Assembly: GCF_902459705.1 (NCBI RefSeq)
Contig: NZ_CABPRU010000003.1
Coordinates: forward strand, 1-64,000
From: Pandoraea terrigena
GTDB lineage: Bacteria; Pseudomonadota; Gammaproteobacteria; Burkholderiales; Burkholderiaceae
DNA length: 64,000 bases
Direction: 5' to 3'
Shown: piece after piece, positions 19,972-28,875 of the stretch
How positions within the stretch are numbered: the first letter of the stretch is position 1
How the letters are laid out: the number at the start of each line of letters is the position of its first letter
The notes under the pieces: model-generated
Told to the model about the DNA's origin: nothing
The model's database searches: none
What the model saw: the letters and a program-made list of their open reading frames with translations, nothing else
Program-made: the position numbers and the translations under genes

Positions 19972-20997
19972 ATGCTCATCGCCTACTTGCTGGCTTGCCT
20001 CGTCATCGCGATTGCCGCCGTGGTGTTCGTGCTGAGGCGCTTCACACGCCGCATCACACGCCGCGCCGAGGCGGCCGTGCCCCCGGACGGCCAATGTCTC
20101 GACATCGATGGCGAGCGTCTGCATTACGTCGATTTCGGGCGAGGCCCGGCCATCGTGTTCGTCCATGGCCTTTGCGGCCAGTTGCGCAACTTCGCCTATC
20201 TGCCGCTGGCGACGTTGGCCCAAACGCACCGCATCGTGCTGATCGACCGCCCGGGGTCCGGCTATTCGACGCGCGACGCGCAGCGCGACGGCGGACTTAC
20301 GTCGCAGGCCAACGCAATCGCCCGCCTGATCGACGCGCTCGCGCTCGACCGTCCGCTGGTCGTCGGGCATTCGCTGGGCGGTGCAATATCGCTCGCGCTG
20401 GCGCTCGACCATCCGCAGCGCGTAGGCGCGCTCGCGTTGATCGCCCCGCTGACGCAGCCGGTGTCCGACTTGCCGGCCCCCTTTCGGTCGCTTGCGATTC
20501 GCAACGCCGCGTGGCGTCGCTGGATCGCGCGTACGCTCGCCGTGCCCATCGGCATGATGACGGGCCGCACGACGCTCGCCCATGTCTTCGGCCCGGAAGA
20601 CGCCCCGAAGGACTTCCTCATCCGCGGCGGCGGCGTGCTGGGTTATCGCCCCGGCAACTTCGAAGCGGGCTGCGCCGACGTGCTCGCCGCCGAGCGCGAC
20701 ATGCCGGGCCTCGCCGCACGTTATGCCGCGTTGACCGTGTCCGTCGACATGCTCTACGGACGCAACGACCGCATCCTCGATTGCCGGGTGCATGGCGAGA
20801 CAATGCCGGCGCTCAGCGAGCGCGTGCGCCTGACGCTCGTCGACGGCGGGCACATGCTGCCCGTCACGCAACCGGACGCGACCCTGCAATGGCTGCGAGA
20901 CGTCATCGCACGCATGCCTACGCCGCAAGCTCGGCAATGCGGCGCCGCCCAGCCCCACATGACCGTGTCCACCGACTCAGCGAACGACGCTGGCTGA
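19972..20997 (+). CDS. Membrane-anchored alpha/beta hydrolase
   Basis: A 341-residue hydrolase. Residues 3-22 form an N-terminal membrane anchor, then a basic stretch. The oxyanion motif FVHGLCG, nucleophile G-H-S-L-G-G (Ser134), acid (LYGRNDRILD) and His (DGGHMLPV) are intact. It is third in the SDR-monooxygenase cluster after a 115-base gap and probably cleaves the ester or lactone made there. The ribosome site is weak and the start was chosen to include the anchor. Confidence 0.85.
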   Translation: MLIAYLLACLVIAIAAVVFVLRRFTRRITRRAEAAVPPDGQCLDIDGERLHYVDFGRGPAIVFVHGLCGQLRNFAYLPLATLAQTHRIVLIDRPGSGYSTRDAQRDGGLTSQANAIARLIDALALDRPLVVGHSLGGAISLALALDHPQRVGALALIAPLTQPVSDLPAPFRSLAIRNAAWRRWIARTLAVPIGMMTGRTTLAHVFGPEDAPKDFLIRGGGVLGYRPGNFEAGCADVLAAERDMPGLAARYAALTVSVDMLYGRNDRILDCRVHGETMPALSERVRLTLVDGGHMLPVTQPDATLQWLRDVIARMPTPQARQCGAAQPHMTVSTDSANDAG

Positions 20998-21164
20998 ACA
21001 ACGCGGCCTGGGCGCTCCCGCCTGAGCGCCCCCCAAAGCACGCACCGCCATCGCCCCGCCCCATCGTGGCCGCAGCACATCGGGGGCAGCCTGGGTGCGG
21101 CGGCGTCCGTCCAATGGCAAACTAGGGACTTTCCGATTTCGCGCAGCCGGTACGCGCACGTCAC

Positions 21165-22868
21165 ATGTCCGATCGTCCTGAAGTGCCCCGCGCGCCGTCC
21201 AGCTTGCGCATGGCCGCCAGTCTCGTCACGCTGCGCGTACGGGCAAGCGTCATGGAAGTCTTGCTCCTGCGACGCGCCGTGCGGGCCAACGACGCTAGCT
21301 CGGGCGCTTACGTCTTCCCCGGCGGTGTCGTCGATGCGGCCGACGCGGCCGACGCATTGGGCCACGCCGCCTGTCACGAACTCGACGACGCGGCCGCCAG
21401 CCAGCGCCTGTCCCTCCCGCAGCGCGGCCTCGACTACTACGTGGCCGCGATACGCGAGTGCTTCGAGGAAACGGGTGTGTTGTTTGCCGACGATGTCTCG
21501 GGCATGCCGATCGACGCGCATCGCCTCGTCGCCATGCGCGCGCAACGCGATGCGCTGCATGAGGGACGCATCGATCTCGCGTCATTGTGCCGATCGTTCG
21601 ACGTCAGGCTCACACCGCAACGTCTGCACTATCTAAGCCACTGGGTCACGCCCCTTGGGCTGCCGAAGCGCTTTGATACGCGGTTCTTCCTGGCGATGTT
21701 GCCCGCGGGCCAGCAGGTGGAAGTCGATCAGGTCGAGACGGCGGCACACCGCTGGATGCGCCCTGAATACGCGCTCAAGCATGCGGATCAACTTCGGCTG
21801 TTGCCCCCCACGCGCAAGCTGTTGCAATGGCTGGACGAACTCGGGACGGCCGATGCCGCCTTCGCGGCGGCCCGGGCGCTGGCGGCGGTACCGCGTATTC
21901 AGCCGCGGCTGGCCAATGGCAAACGCGGCCGCTGGCCCGTCACGCCGGACGAGCCGGCATGGGCGGAACTGACGCTGACCGATCCCCATGAACACGGCAC
22001 CGGCAGCTACGACATCGTGCCTGGCCGTAGCGTGACACTGATGCCCGGCGTGTTGCGTCTCACCGCCCCGAATCCCGGCATGATGACCGGCCCCGGCACG
22101 AACACCTATCTCGTCGGTGGCGGCCCCGACAATGCGTGGGCCGTCATCGATCCTGGCCCGGACGATCCAGCACACGTCGATGCGATTCTGCGCGCCGCCC
22201 CCGGCGCCATCCGGCAGATCTTCGTCACGCACACGCACCGCGATCATTCGCCGGCGGCGCGACGACTGAAGGCGACGACGGGCGCAACGACATACGGCAT
22301 GCGCGCGCGTCACGACGAGGGGCAGGACGCAACGTTCGTCCCCGACGTGACGCTTAAGGATGGCGAGGCGGTGACGTTACCGGACGGCCGGCTGTTGCGG
22401 GCCGTTCATACGCCGGGGCATGCGGCCAATCATCTGTGCTACGGACTCGACGACGCGAGGCTGGTCTTCACCGGCGACCACGTCATGCAAGGCTCGACCG
22501 TCGTCATCAGCCCGCCTGATGGGCATATGGCGACCTATCTGGCATCGCTGGAGAAGCTCGCGGCGCTCGCGCCCGAGTGGCTCGCCCCGGGGCACGGCTT
22601 CGTGATGGATCGGCCAGCGCAGCGAATTGCACGGGTCATTGCGCATCGGCTGGCGCGCGAATCGCGCACGCTCGAGGCGCTTGCGCAGTTCGGGCCGGCA
22701 ACCCTCGAGACGCTCATCCCGGTGGTCTACGCCGACGTGCCCATGGCACGCCACGCCGTGGCGCGACGCTCCCTGCAGGCGCATCTGGAAAAACTGGCGG
22801 AGGATGGCCTCGCCGCAGTGTCGGCAGACGCCCGGTGGCGGCGTGCCGGCACGGATGCGGCGTCGTGA
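21165..22868 (+). CDS. NUDIX domain fused to metallo-beta-lactamase domain
   Basis: A 567-residue two-domain protein. Residues about 15-235 are a NUDIX hydrolase of the NUDT19-like type: the box is split by an insert, with the helix half seen as AAIRECFEETGVLF. Residues about 275-567 are an MBL fold of the LACTB2-like type with the metal motif THTHRDHSP, then H (TPGHAANH) and D (FTGDHV), and a winged C-terminal helix. Such fusions occur in Proteobacteria and may act on CoA or nucleotide substrates and RNA or thioesters respectively; the true substrates are unknown. Confidence 0.85.
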   Translation: MSDRPEVPRAPSSLRMAASLVTLRVRASVMEVLLLRRAVRANDASSGAYVFPGGVVDAADAADALGHAACHELDDAAASQRLSLPQRGLDYYVAAIRECFEETGVLFADDVSGMPIDAHRLVAMRAQRDALHEGRIDLASLCRSFDVRLTPQRLHYLSHWVTPLGLPKRFDTRFFLAMLPAGQQVEVDQVETAAHRWMRPEYALKHADQLRLLPPTRKLLQWLDELGTADAAFAAARALAAVPRIQPRLANGKRGRWPVTPDEPAWAELTLTDPHEHGTGSYDIVPGRSVTLMPGVLRLTAPNPGMMTGPGTNTYLVGGGPDNAWAVIDPGPDDPAHVDAILRAAPGAIRQIFVTHTHRDHSPAARRLKATTGATTYGMRARHDEGQDATFVPDVTLKDGEAVTLPDGRLLRAVHTPGHAANHLCYGLDDARLVFTGDHVMQGSTVVISPPDGHMATYLASLEKLAALAPEWLAPGHGFVMDRPAQRIARVIAHRLARESRTLEALAQFGPATLETLIPVVYADVPMARHAVARRSLQAHLEKLAEDGLAAVSADARWRRAGTDAAS

Positions 22869-22890
22869 CACGTGGCGACGGCGGTGGACG

Positions 22891-23139
22891 TCAGTCGTAG
22901 GCGTCGCCAAGCAACTCGTCGACGATGCGCTCGCCGGCCTTGAGGCCGGCCATCTCGGCGTCAAGGCGATTGTCGCGATGCCCGTCGGGAGACCGCACCT
23001 CCGGCCCCTCCGGCTTGCCGTGCCGGATGACCTGGACCAGGTAGTCCCACGGTCCTGCATACTCGTTCTGGAAGGCGCGCACGCGAATCTGATAGCCCGC
23101 GCGATATTCGTACACCTGCTCGTGCGATACATAGTTCAT
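22891..23139 (-). CDS. Conserved-looking small hypothetical protein
   Basis: An 82-residue acidic protein starting MNYVSHEQVYEYRAGYQIRV. It looks like a beta-rich N-terminal half and a helical C-terminus (AEMAGLKAGERIVDELLG). CGGAG precedes the ATG. No membrane segment or known family. It converges on the NUDIX-MBL gene. Confidence 0.65.
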   Translation of the reverse strand: MNYVSHEQVYEYRAGYQIRVRAFQNEYAGPWDYLVQVIRHGKPEGPEVRSPDGHRDNRLDAEMAGLKAGERIVDELLGDAYD

Positions 23140-23255
23140 GACGGACTCCGGTTGTCTTGAAAACGCCCTGCCCTGCTAAAAAGCGTAGCACCTTCGCGTT
23201 CGATCGGCGACATGGAAACGTCACCCCAAACGAGAGACGGATGCGGTGAACCGAC

Positions 23256-23286
23256 AAAAAAAAACCCACCTGAGCGAGGTGGGTTT
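23256..23286 (-). terminator. Orphan minus-strand terminator
   Basis: Stem AAACCCACCT (23262-23271) with AGGTGGGTTT (23277-23286). On the plus strand an A-run (23256-23264) lies to its left, so on the minus strand the stem is followed by a T-run. No minus-strand protein gene lies to the right to need it. Confidence 0.7.
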
Positions 23287-23737
23287 CAAAACCGGGACGC
23301 ATGGGGCACCATGACACGCCCGGGAAGACAGGGTCATGCGAACATGACCGACTCATTATGGACGGACGAGTTTGCGCCGGTCGTATGCGCCGTGCACTGG
23401 ATTAGACATAGATCAAACTTTCCGTTGGTGCGGCGCCGTATCGCGAACGCCGGCGGGTTTCATAGGCAAAATGCACGCGCTGCACACGTCAGGCATTGTC
23501 AATTGCCCGATATCCAATAGCCATGTCTTCGGCCAAGGTGACCCGCGTCAACCTCGTCAGGCGTCGCTCATGGTTCAATGAGATCGTGGTTCTTTCATCG
23601 AATTCGGCTATGCTGACGGCAAAACAAGCCGAGACGCTGGCAAAACGACACGACATGGGGATGTCGACCGAGGAAACGGGGTCGTATTGTCAGAGAGCTG
23701 CGGCAGTAGGCGAAACATCACACTAAGTCACGCAGCC
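23287..23737. other. Intergenic region upstream of the second diguanylate cyclase
   Basis: About 450 bases without a supported protein gene. On the minus strand, transcription reaching the terminator at 23256-23286 would start here, so a small RNA is possible. Short plus-strand frames have no recognisable features. Confidence 0.45.
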
Positions 23738-24952
23738 ATGCCCATCTCGGCAGTCTTTATCAGCATTGCGATCCTGTCTTGCGTCATGAGCGTAGCCGTT
23801 CTGGGCTCGCTATTCGGGACAGGCGTCCCGGGGGTGCGCCTGTGGTGCGTGGCGAGTGCGCTGCTGGCCGTCGTGGCTGCACTGCTCCTGACCGGAACAT
23901 CGGATGTCGCCGTCGCGGTGTCGAGCAGCATGCTGGTCATCGCCTCGCTCATCGGCTTGCACGGCTTCCGGCAATTCCTCAACACCCGATCGTCGTATGC
24001 CTGGGAGTATGTCGCTCTCGGCGCGATCCTGGTCATGTTGATTTACTGGACATTCCTGTCGCCTCGCGTCGACGCGCGCAGCACCATGATCTCGGGCTGC
24101 ATTGCGTACGTCCGCTTCAGTATCGGCGCGGCGGTGCTGAAATACCGACCACGGGCCCGCCCCAAATACGCGTATTACTTTGTGGCGATCGCGGCAATGC
24201 TCGGTGCCTTTGTGCACGCCATTCGTTCCGTTGCGTATGGAGTGGGCCTGGCGCATGAGGCAACCTTTCTGCAACCGACGCCGTTGAACGTCGTGTTCCT
24301 CGGCATGGCGACACTGACGTTGCCGTGTCTGTCGGTCGGTATGGTGCTGCTGGCGCACGACCGGCTGGCCGACCGCATGGAGCGCCTGGCAACGTTTGAC
24401 GACCTGACGGGCCTGCTCGCCCGGCGGGCGTTCATCGCGCGCGCAGAGGCTCTCGTCAGGGAATGTGTCGACAGGAAGTCAACGTTTTCGATCGCGATTC
24501 TGGACATCGACAACTTCAAGAGCATCAATGACCGCTATGGGCACGCGGCGGGAGATCTTGCGCTTGCTCATGTGGCGTCGCTGATCGCTCAGGCGGTGCG
24601 TGCCACCGACATCGTCGGGCGGATTGGCGGCGAAGAGTTTGCGTTGTTGCTGCCGGCTGAAACCAAGGAGAATGCGGGACGCCTCATCAACCGGTTGCGT
24701 GACATCGTTGCCACCTCGGGCTCGTGCGTCCCGGGCAGGGATGTGGTGTCGACCCTGAGCGCGGGCGTGGATGCGTTTCGCGATGGGGACACCTTGGCCT
24801 CCGTGATGGCGAGAGCCGACGCTGCGCTCTATGCCGCAAAGGCCAAGGGCAGGAACTGTGTCGTGGTCGCGCCCGCGATCGAGCCGCTGCCTCTGGAGCC
24901 GTTGGCGCAAGCGAATGGCGTGCGCTTCGGCGGCAAGACCGCGAATGGCTGA
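23738..24952 (+). CDS. Membrane diguanylate cyclase
   Basis: A 404-residue protein with about six N-terminal transmembrane helices (residues 1-210), then a GGDEF domain. The active loop is GGEEF and RATD five residues before it is an inhibitory RxxD site. The ATG at 23738 starts directly at the first helix; a TTG at 23687 in the same frame would add 17 polar residues. The membrane part is a MASE-like sensor of unknown signal. Monocistronic. Confidence 0.85.
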   Translation: MPISAVFISIAILSCVMSVAVLGSLFGTGVPGVRLWCVASALLAVVAALLLTGTSDVAVAVSSSMLVIASLIGLHGFRQFLNTRSSYAWEYVALGAILVMLIYWTFLSPRVDARSTMISGCIAYVRFSIGAAVLKYRPRARPKYAYYFVAIAAMLGAFVHAIRSVAYGVGLAHEATFLQPTPLNVVFLGMATLTLPCLSVGMVLLAHDRLADRMERLATFDDLTGLLARRAFIARAEALVRECVDRKSTFSIAILDIDNFKSINDRYGHAAGDLALAHVASLIAQAVRATDIVGRIGGEEFALLLPAETKENAGRLINRLRDIVATSGSCVPGRDVVSTLSAGVDAFRDGDTLASVMARADAALYAAKAKGRNCVVVAPAIEPLPLEPLAQANGVRFGGKTANG

Positions 24953-25028
24953 TACTGCGCTACGACTTGTGGAGATGTCCCGAATCGGGAAAGAAATGAC
25001 GCGCGAAACGCTTTGAACTACACGGGAA

Positions 25029-25078
25029 TTTGGGGTGACCGATGGGACTCGACCCCACGACGACTGGAATCACAATCC
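25029..25078 (-). repeat. Left attachment repeat (tRNA-His 3' fragment)
   Basis: A 50-base copy of the tRNA-His 3' half from the anticodon stem to CCA, differing from the intact gene at one base (C at 25053 where the gene has A). The 5' half of the tRNA is absent. Confidence 0.9.
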
Positions 25079-25386
25079 GGTTATCAAATAGCAATTTCCC
25101 TTTGTTTTTCAAGCTGTTGGGGTGTCCAGATTGTCAATTCCCATAGATGGACAGGCAACGGTGCGACAAGGCTTTCCGGCCGTCTGTTGACAAAAAATCG
25201 ACAGGGGGGGGCAATGCTTGAAGCCGTATTTGCCAGTGCGTACCAAAGATACCCCCAAATAGTCTGCGCAAAAATTCAGCACGATAATTTGGGGCTCTCC
25301 GAGGAGTTTACGAGCCGGTATTAGGGGCGGTTGGGTGGGTGATTAGCAGCGCGATCCTCCCCCCTCCGTGCCCCACCGGCATCGGC

Positions 25387-25686
25387 TCACGGGAACAGAA
25401 TTGCGGCGTAGTTGCGAGCACTGTGGAGGATATGGACGACGTCAATTCGGTCGTCCGACTCGACCACACGATAGAAGATTTGATAGTTGCCATAGACGCG
25501 ATGGCGGATACCGTAACGCTCATAACGCGGTACCACGGGGAACGCTAGCGGCATCTCAGCAAGACTCAAGCACTTGTCTCTCAGTTCCTGAATGAACGTC
25601 ACGGCACGGCGCGGATTGTCCCGCGCGATGTAGTCACCAATGGCTTCGAGGTCGACGATGGCTTCGGGCAGTAAGTGAACGATCAT
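25387..25686 (-). CDS. parE: ParE/RelE-family toxin
   Basis: A 99-residue protein with the ParE pattern: start MIVHLLPEAIVDLEAIGDYIA, a helical hairpin, then RYGIRHRVYGNYQIFYRV and a final VVHILHSARN. ParE toxins inhibit DNA gyrase. Its ATG overlaps the antitoxin stop by four bases. It is the stabilising module of the small tRNA-His element. Confidence 0.9.
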   Translation of the reverse strand: MIVHLLPEAIVDLEAIGDYIARDNPRRAVTFIQELRDKCLSLAEMPLAFPVVPRYERYGIRHRVYGNYQIFYRVVESDDRIDVVHILHSARNYAAILFP

Positions 25687-25940
25687 GCCTTGTCGTTCAC
25701 CATTGCCTGATACTTCTTTTCGAGACGGTCGAACACGTCGGCGGCAGATTGGCCCCGACCTGCTTCCGCGTCGGCAATGCCCTTCTCAACGACGGCATCG
25801 AGCGCAGCAAGCTGGGTCTCACGATCCTGAATAAGTCGCACGCCTTCGCGCAAAACCTCACTCTTCGAGCCGTAACGGCCCGTCGCCACAAGCTCGGCAA
25901 TGTAGCTCTCAAGCTGTCGCCCGAGTTCAGCGCTAATCAT
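25683..25940 (-). CDS. parD: ParD-family antitoxin
   Basis: An 85-residue protein. The N-terminal ribbon-helix-helix (ISAELGRQLESYIAELV.. GRYGSKSEVLREGVRL) binds DNA, and the C-terminal part wraps the toxin. The start at 25940 follows GGAGG. It lies first in the operon, with the toxin coupled by an ATGA overlap, and a palindromic operator lies 42-66 bases upstream, so autoregulation is likely. Confidence 0.9.
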   Translation of the reverse strand: MISAELGRQLESYIAELVATGRYGSKSEVLREGVRLIQDRETQLAALDAVVEKGIADAEAGRGQSAADVFDRLEKKYQAMVNDKA

Positions 25941-25981
25941 GGTTTCCTCCGTTAGGGGGCTTGGCTGGAATGTGTGTGATC

Positions 25982-26006
25982 TTATCATTCTTGATAATAG
26001 TTATCA
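25982..26006 (-). promoter_or_regulatory. parDE operator: alternating palindromes
   Basis: TTATCA (25982-25987), TGATAA (25992-25997) and TTATCA (26001-26006, with one base offset in reading) form two overlapping inverted repeats with 4- and 3-base spacers. They sit just upstream of parD in an AT-rich promoter-like stretch and look like ParD ribbon-helix-helix half-sites. Confidence 0.6.
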
Positions 26007-26169
26007 AATTGCATGCCCGACCCGGTGTCGGGAACGGGAATTGTTTGTCGAGTCCCGATCGAGTACTCATGAGATTCGGAAGTTACTGAAACTCGGGGCA
26101 CAGCACTCCTGCGATGATGAATTCAGCCACTAACACGGCTAAATTCACCTACTTCTAAGGAGGCGTCGG

Positions 26170-26478
26170 ATGAGTGATTCAAACGACAGCAACGGAAAAG
26201 ACGCAGGAGGCGACGGCCAAGGCAATAGCGGGCTCAACCTCCCCAAGTCGTTGACGCGTGAAGGGCATGTTGTCTGGTTCCATGAATACAAGAAGTACCT
26301 TGGTTACGCGTGGGACGAGTCAGCAGGAGAAATCAGGCGAGCGCATGTGTCCGACCCTGAGCACGCGATTTACTTTGAGACGTTCGCAGAAGCGATGGTG
26401 GCGACCGATAGGTTGATGGGGCCTCATGTCATTCTTCACGCGGCGAAGCGGGGCGAGAAACCACGATTGGTGCGGTAA
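26170..26478 (+). CDS. Small hypothetical protein of the tRNA-His element
   Basis: A 102-residue protein. The first 25 residues are Asp/Gly/Ser/Asn-rich and probably disordered; the rest (about 28-102) looks like a small alpha/beta domain with many aromatics (HVVWFHEYKKYLGYAWDE). AAGGAGG precedes the ATG. No family is recognised. It reads toward the integrase remnant. Confidence 0.65.
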   Translation: MSDSNDSNGKDAGGDGQGNSGLNLPKSLTREGHVVWFHEYKKYLGYAWDESAGEIRRAHVSDPEHAIYFETFAEAMVATDRLMGPHVILHAAKRGEKPRLVR

Positions 26479-26500
26479 CTGATGTTGCGGCCCGTCCGAT

Positions 26501-27388
26501 GTGGTGGGCCGTTATCCGCTATCTCTAGATTCACCCTCGCATTTTGCTACGCGGCCACGGTACTCCAACCTCACGAAGTTCTTCGGACGCATGTCGCCGA
26601 AGGCTCTCAAGATGGTGCACGGATATCAGTACTTGGACGCGCGTGCCGCCGCTGGTGCGCCTGCGAGTGCCAACAAGGACATAGCCGCGATGCAGACGAT
26701 CTGCAATTACGCAGTTCGTTGGGGTTTGATCGACGTGAATCCGTTCGTTGGACTTATGCTGAATGAAACTGACGTCGTGAGGCGCGACGTCACAGGAAGT
26801 CAAGTCACACGGTTTTACCTGTGGGCGGTCAGGCAGGACCTTCCCTTCAAGACGATGGGATGTGCGGCCATGTTCGCGTACCTAACTGGATTTCGCGCCG
26901 CCGAGGTCCGGCCGTTCCATCGCTCAGGCATACGAGACGACGGCGTGATGGTCGAGAGCGCTAAGCGCAAACGAGGGGATGAACGGGTAATGAAGCTGCG
27001 AGCCTGGTCGCGGCGTTTGAAGGTGGTGGTTAAACGCGCACAGCAAGGACGTCGCGTTCCGGGCATGGCTCTCTTCGGCAATCGCAAGGGACAGGTGTAC
27101 ACACGCAGCGGATGGGGAAGCGTATGGCAGGATGCGCAGTTCGCGTGGATAGCGTCGTTCGACAACGTGACGCGCGCGGTATGGAATGACCTTGAGAAGC
27201 GAGCCGCGTATCTGATAACCGGTCACCCAGCATATTTCACGCTTAACGACGGCCGACCAGTCGCGATCACGGAAAAGCTCGAGCGCCGAGAGGCAGACGT
27301 GTTCGACTTTGCGGCACACGCAGACCCGGGCACGACGATGCGGCACTATGATCGCAGACGCGTGAGAAAAGCGTCACCGACGAAGTGA
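26501..27388 (+). pseudogene. Degenerate tyrosine recombinase (integrase) remnant
   Basis: About 295 codons remain open. A SAM-like core-binding domain (SANKDIAAMQTICNYAVRWG) is followed by a catalytic domain with box I Arg (TGFRAAEVRP), a late His (FAAHADPGTTM) and the Tyr (RHYDRR). The HxxR box is replaced by WNDLEKR, losing both His and Arg, and the N-terminal arm domain is missing; the apparent GTG start has no ribosome site. It is probably inactive. Confidence 0.75.
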
Positions 27389-27453
27389 GCAAATTGACAA
27401 ATCGGGGATTTCGTTGACAAACGAAGTGGTTACTACCGGGAAAAACAAGGGAT

Positions 27454-27503
27454 TTTGGGGTGACCGATGGGACTCGAACCCACGACGACTGGAATCACAA
27501 TCC
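27454..27503 (-). repeat. Right attachment repeat within tRNA-His
   Basis: The copy of the 50-base repeat that lies inside the intact tRNA-His gene, one mismatch from the left copy at 25029-25078. Confidence 0.9.
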
Positions 27504-27532
27504 AGGACTCTACCAACTGAGCTACGGCCACC
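27456..27532 (-). tRNA. tRNA-His (anticodon GTG)
   Basis: A full 77-nt tRNA with the extra 5' G typical of tRNA-His, acceptor GTGGCCG/CGGTCAC, anticodon loop TTGTGAT (anticodon GTG) and encoded CCA. It is the integration target of the element on its 3' side. Confidence 0.97.
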
Positions 27533-27719
27533 GCCGTGATCAGCAACATGACTTGCTTGCTGAACAGAAGAAAGATTATAGCGACGTTTTTATCGCGCTG
27601 CCAAGCACTTTTTTCACTCGATCGAAATACTTCTTCGCTGGCATGCACGATCGATGCGCGAGATCGTCATCTCACGCGGCGAGCGCTCGCAACGCGTCAT
27701 CGCATTTCGATGCCGGACG

Positions 27720-28733
27720 TCACGCGATCGCGAGCGATTCCACGTCGTCGCTGGCCGAGATCGCTCCGGCACGCAATTGCTCGCGCGCCGCTTCGAACGC
27801 GCCGATCCCCGCCTTGAGACGTTTCGGATCCGACAGCACCCGACGCCATCCTCGCGCCCCCGGCACACCGCGATACAGACCCAGCGCATGACGCGTGATC
27901 GCGCCAAGATATTGCCCCCTCTCCACCTGCGCCGCGGCGTATTCGATCAGTGCATCTTCTACTGCCTCGCGTGACTTCACTGCGGCAGTGTCGCCATAGA
28001 ACCGCGCATCGACCTCCGCCAGCACATAGGGATTGTGATACGCCTCGCGGCCCAGCATCACGCCATCGACGTGCTGCAAATGCAGTTCGACCTCATCGAG
28101 CGTCTTCACGCCGCCGTTGATCAGGATCTCGAGCTGCGGGAAGCTTTGCTTCAGGCGATACGCATAGTCGTACTTGAGCGGCGGAATCTCGCGATTCTCT
28201 TTCGGGCTCAGCCCCTTGAGAATGGCATTGCGCGCATGAACGATAAATGTCGTGCACCCCGCTTGCGAAATGCTGCCGACAAAGTCCTCGACGAACGAGA
28301 ACGATTCGACGTCGTCGATCCCGATGCGATGCTTGACCGTTACCGGCACCTGCACCACATCGCGCATCGCCTTGACGCAATCGGCAACGAGTGACGGCTC
28401 CGCCATCAGACACGCACCGAACGCCCCACGCTGCACGCGCTCCGACGGACATCCACAGTTCAGGTTTATCTCGTCATACCCCCACTGCTCGCCGAGCTTC
28501 GCGGCTCGTGCGAGATCCTGCGGCTCGCTGCCGCCCAATTGCAGCGCGACGGGATGCTCGAGCGCATCGAAATCGAGATGGCGCGCAACGTCGCCATGCA
28601 ACAGCGCACCCGTCGTGACCATCTCGGTATAGAGCCACGTGTGACGCGACAACTGACGATGAAAGACCCGGCAATGCGAATCCGTCCAATCCATCATCGG
28701 CGCGACGCTGACGCGGCGGGGGGGTAAATTCAT
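27720..28733 (-). CDS. dusA: tRNA-dihydrouridine synthase A
   Basis: A 337-residue FMN enzyme that reduces uridine at positions 20/20a in the tRNA D-loop. The start SVAPMMDWTDSHCRVFHR, the catalytic Cys in LNCGCPS, KHRIGID and INGGV regions are intact. The first four to five codons come from the integrated element: residue 5 is Pro where the displaced native end at 41769 encodes Ala. Its ribosome site (AGAGAT) is weaker than the original (GAGGAA), and it now depends on an element promoter. Confidence 0.93.
   Translation of the reverse strand: MNLPPRRVSVAPMMDWTDSHCRVFHRQLSRHTWLYTEMVTTGALLHGDVARHLDFDALEHPVALQLGGSEPQDLARAAKLGEQWGYDEINLNCGCPSERVQRGAFGACLMAEPSLVADCVKAMRDVVQVPVTVKHRIGIDDVESFSFVEDFVGSISQAGCTTFIVHARNAILKGLSPKENREIPPLKYDYAYRLKQSFPQLEILINGGVKTLDEVELHLQHVDGVMLGREAYHNPYVLAEVDARFYGDTAAVKSREAVEDALIEYAAAQVERGQYLGAITRHALGLYRGVPGARGWRRVLSDPKRLKAGIGAFEAAREQLRAGAISASDDVESLAIA
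28682..28720 (-). repeat. Left attachment repeat in dusA
   Basis: A 39-base sequence covering dusA codons 5-17 that is repeated without mismatch at 41718-41756. It is inside the functional dusA gene. Confidence 0.93.
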
Positions 28734-28816
28734 TGAAAATCTCTTACAAAACAGTCGATTACAGCAAAAAGCGTAGTGCCCGTTTTCCCAATTTTAGACG
28801 CCATTTAGGCTCGTTT

Positions 28817-28864
28817 TAGCACCCAAGTGCTACGGTGTAGCACCGAAAAAAGCCGTGTAGCACC
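28817..28864 (+). promoter_or_regulatory. Repeated TAGCACC sites upstream of the integrase
   Basis: TAGCACC occurs at 28817, 28838 and 28858, about two helical turns apart, and an inverted copy GTGCTA at 28827 makes a 7-bp palindrome with the second (GTGCTAC-GGT-GTAGCAC, 28827-28843). They end 12 bases before the integrase ATG and lie about 100 bases from the attachment repeat, so they may be integrase arm-type sites or a repressor operator. Confidence 0.5.
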
Positions 28865-28875
28865 GACGAAAACCT

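Larger units (their letters stand above)
25029..27503. mobile_element. Small integrated element in tRNA-His, probably fossil
   Basis: The 3' part of tRNA-His occurs twice as a direct repeat (25029-25078 and 27454-27503, 49 of 50 bases identical). Between them lie parDE, one small unknown gene and a truncated integrase-like gene next to the intact tRNA. This is the standard layout of an element integrated in a tRNA 3' end. The integrase lacks key residues, so excision is unlikely without help. Confidence 0.85.

Noticed and set aside
26501-27388. Intact integrase for the tRNA-His element
   Set aside because: The HxxR catalytic box is lost and the N-terminal domain is missing, so it is called a remnant.
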